A stretch of 20,641 nucleotides of DNA from a virus, in the IMG/VR virus record IMGVR_UViG_3300042991_000658, positions 1 through 20,641 of that record, one strand, 5' to 3'. Shown here piece by piece: positions 20,128 through 20,641 of the stretch. Within the stretch, counting starts at the first letter, position 1. The number at the start of each line of letters is the position of its first letter. The translations under genes were made by a program, and so were the position numbers. The notes beneath the pieces were generated by a model. The model was not told the origin of the DNA, did no database searches, and worked only from the letters and a program-made list of their open reading frames with translations.

Positions 20128-20358
20128 ATGGAAGAACAAGTGAAATACATAACAAAGAAATCTGCCAAGAAAATGGGTCGGCACGAAGTGGAACATGCGC
20201 GCGTCGGTCGGCTGACGGTCAGGTGGTCGGACCTGGATGCGGAGCGGCTGGCGCGCGTGCAGGCGTTGCTCTCGCCGCGGGTGGCGATCTCGCAGGGGAA
20301 AGCGATGTCGGCGGCGCTGGAATTGGCAGAGAAGGCGTTGCAGGCGAGGCCTGAATAG
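20128..20358 (+). CDS. Ribbon-helix-helix-like DNA-binding protein
   Basis: This 76-aa basic protein has one predicted strand (GRLTVRW, about 27-33) followed by two helices (SDLDAERLARVQALLSPRV and ISQGKAMSAALELAEKAL), the order of ribbon-helix-helix repressors such as CopG, Arc or ParR. Those act as dimers on short direct or inverted repeats. The lysine-rich N-terminus (VKYITKKSAKKMGRH) could contact DNA. The iteron-like array sits directly upstream, a natural candidate target. AGGAG lies 9 nt before the ATG. Copy control, partition and self-regulation are all possible; no ParM or ParA partner is visible. Confidence 0.65.
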   Translation: MEEQVKYITKKSAKKMGRHEVEHARVGRLTVRWSDLDAERLARVQALLSPRVAISQGKAMSAALELAEKALQARPE

Positions 20359-20384
20359 GTCGTATCTTTCAATGCACTTTCCTT

Positions 20385-20641
20385 CACGGCATGGTACGTG
20401 AACTTCGTGGACGTGTACTCACGTCCACGGCATGGCACGTGAACTTCGTGGCCGTGTACCCACGTCCACGGCATGGCACGTGAACTTCGTGGCCGTGTAC
20501 CCACGTCCACGGCATGGCACGTGAACTTCGTGGCCGTGTACCCACGTCCACGGCATGGCACGTGAACTTCGTGGACGTGTACCCACGTCCACGGCATGGC
20601 ACGTGAACTTCGTGGCCGTGTACCCACGTCCACGGCATGGC
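20385..20641. repeat. 41-bp tandem repeat array, right end
   Basis: About six 41-bp units in the same orientation as the left array, starting 27 bases after the RHH-like gene and running off the window. The first unit has TACTC, then three GGCCGTG units, one GGACGTG unit and a last partial unit. If the ends are joined, the repeat phase continues with only two bases (AC) missing. Confidence 0.95.

Noticed and set aside
19611-20633. 340-codon minus-strand frame with repeated peptide
   Set aside because: It runs through the 41-bp array, the RHH-like gene, the iterons and the palindrome. The repetition comes from the DNA repeats.

Overview
The window looks like a small phage-type mobile element of about 20.6 kb, probably from a bacterium. 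Both ends lie inside the same 41-bp tandem repeat in the same orientation, and no host housekeeping gene is visible. The simplest reading is a circular molecule whose assembly was opened inside the array; this is inference. The host cannot be named from the sequence. A member of the Chloroflexota (Anaerolineae type) is a weak guess from gene style and moderate GC content.

Layout. 1-790: 41-bp and 110-bp tandem repeats, then hairpin-rich non-coding DNA. 757-1225: a consensus promoter driving a leaderless excisionase-like HTH gene, a terminator, and the 3' part of a tRNA-Gly(CCC) gene that fits an attP core. 1237-2064 (minus): the tyrosine integrase, ending 11 bp from that tRNA fragment. 2299-4184: small early genes (a basic peptide, a LexA-type winged helix, a four-helix membrane protein, a CxCxC mini-protein and two unknowns). 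4152-4435: eight perfect DnaA boxes plus two near matches, several as inverted pairs, a candidate origin. 4468-6084: SH3 exported protein, C5 cytosine methyltransferase and two unknowns, closed by a terminator. 6161-15754: the rightward virion operon: coiled-coil/TM protein, small and large terminase, portal, a protease-scaffold-capsid fusion, small structural proteins, holin-like protein, connector-like protein, fibre-like protein, SH3 protein. 15836-17076: a second C5 methyltransferase with its own leaderless promoter, flanked by 31-bp direct repeats. 17172-18462 (minus): four tightly packed accessory genes, one of DUF1419 type. 18644-19225 (minus): a SLOG/DprA-like Rossmann protein. 19582-20358: a large imperfect palindrome, a 60-bp (3 x 20) iteron-like array and a ribbon-helix-helix-like gene under a strong promoter. 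20385-20641: the 41-bp array again.

How it may work. Integrase plus excisionase-like HTH would move the element in and out of tRNA-Gly. The DnaA-box cluster would recruit host DnaA, since no replication protein is recognisable. The capsid and packaging genes would build and fill an HK97-like head. No tape measure, tail tube, sheath, baseplate or endolysin gene is recognisable, so the element is either a very reduced short-tailed phage or a capsid-forming satellite that borrows tails and lysis from a helper. Two methyltransferases without a visible cognate nuclease suggest protection against host restriction. The iteron array beside the RHH-like gene suggests a copy-control or partition locus.
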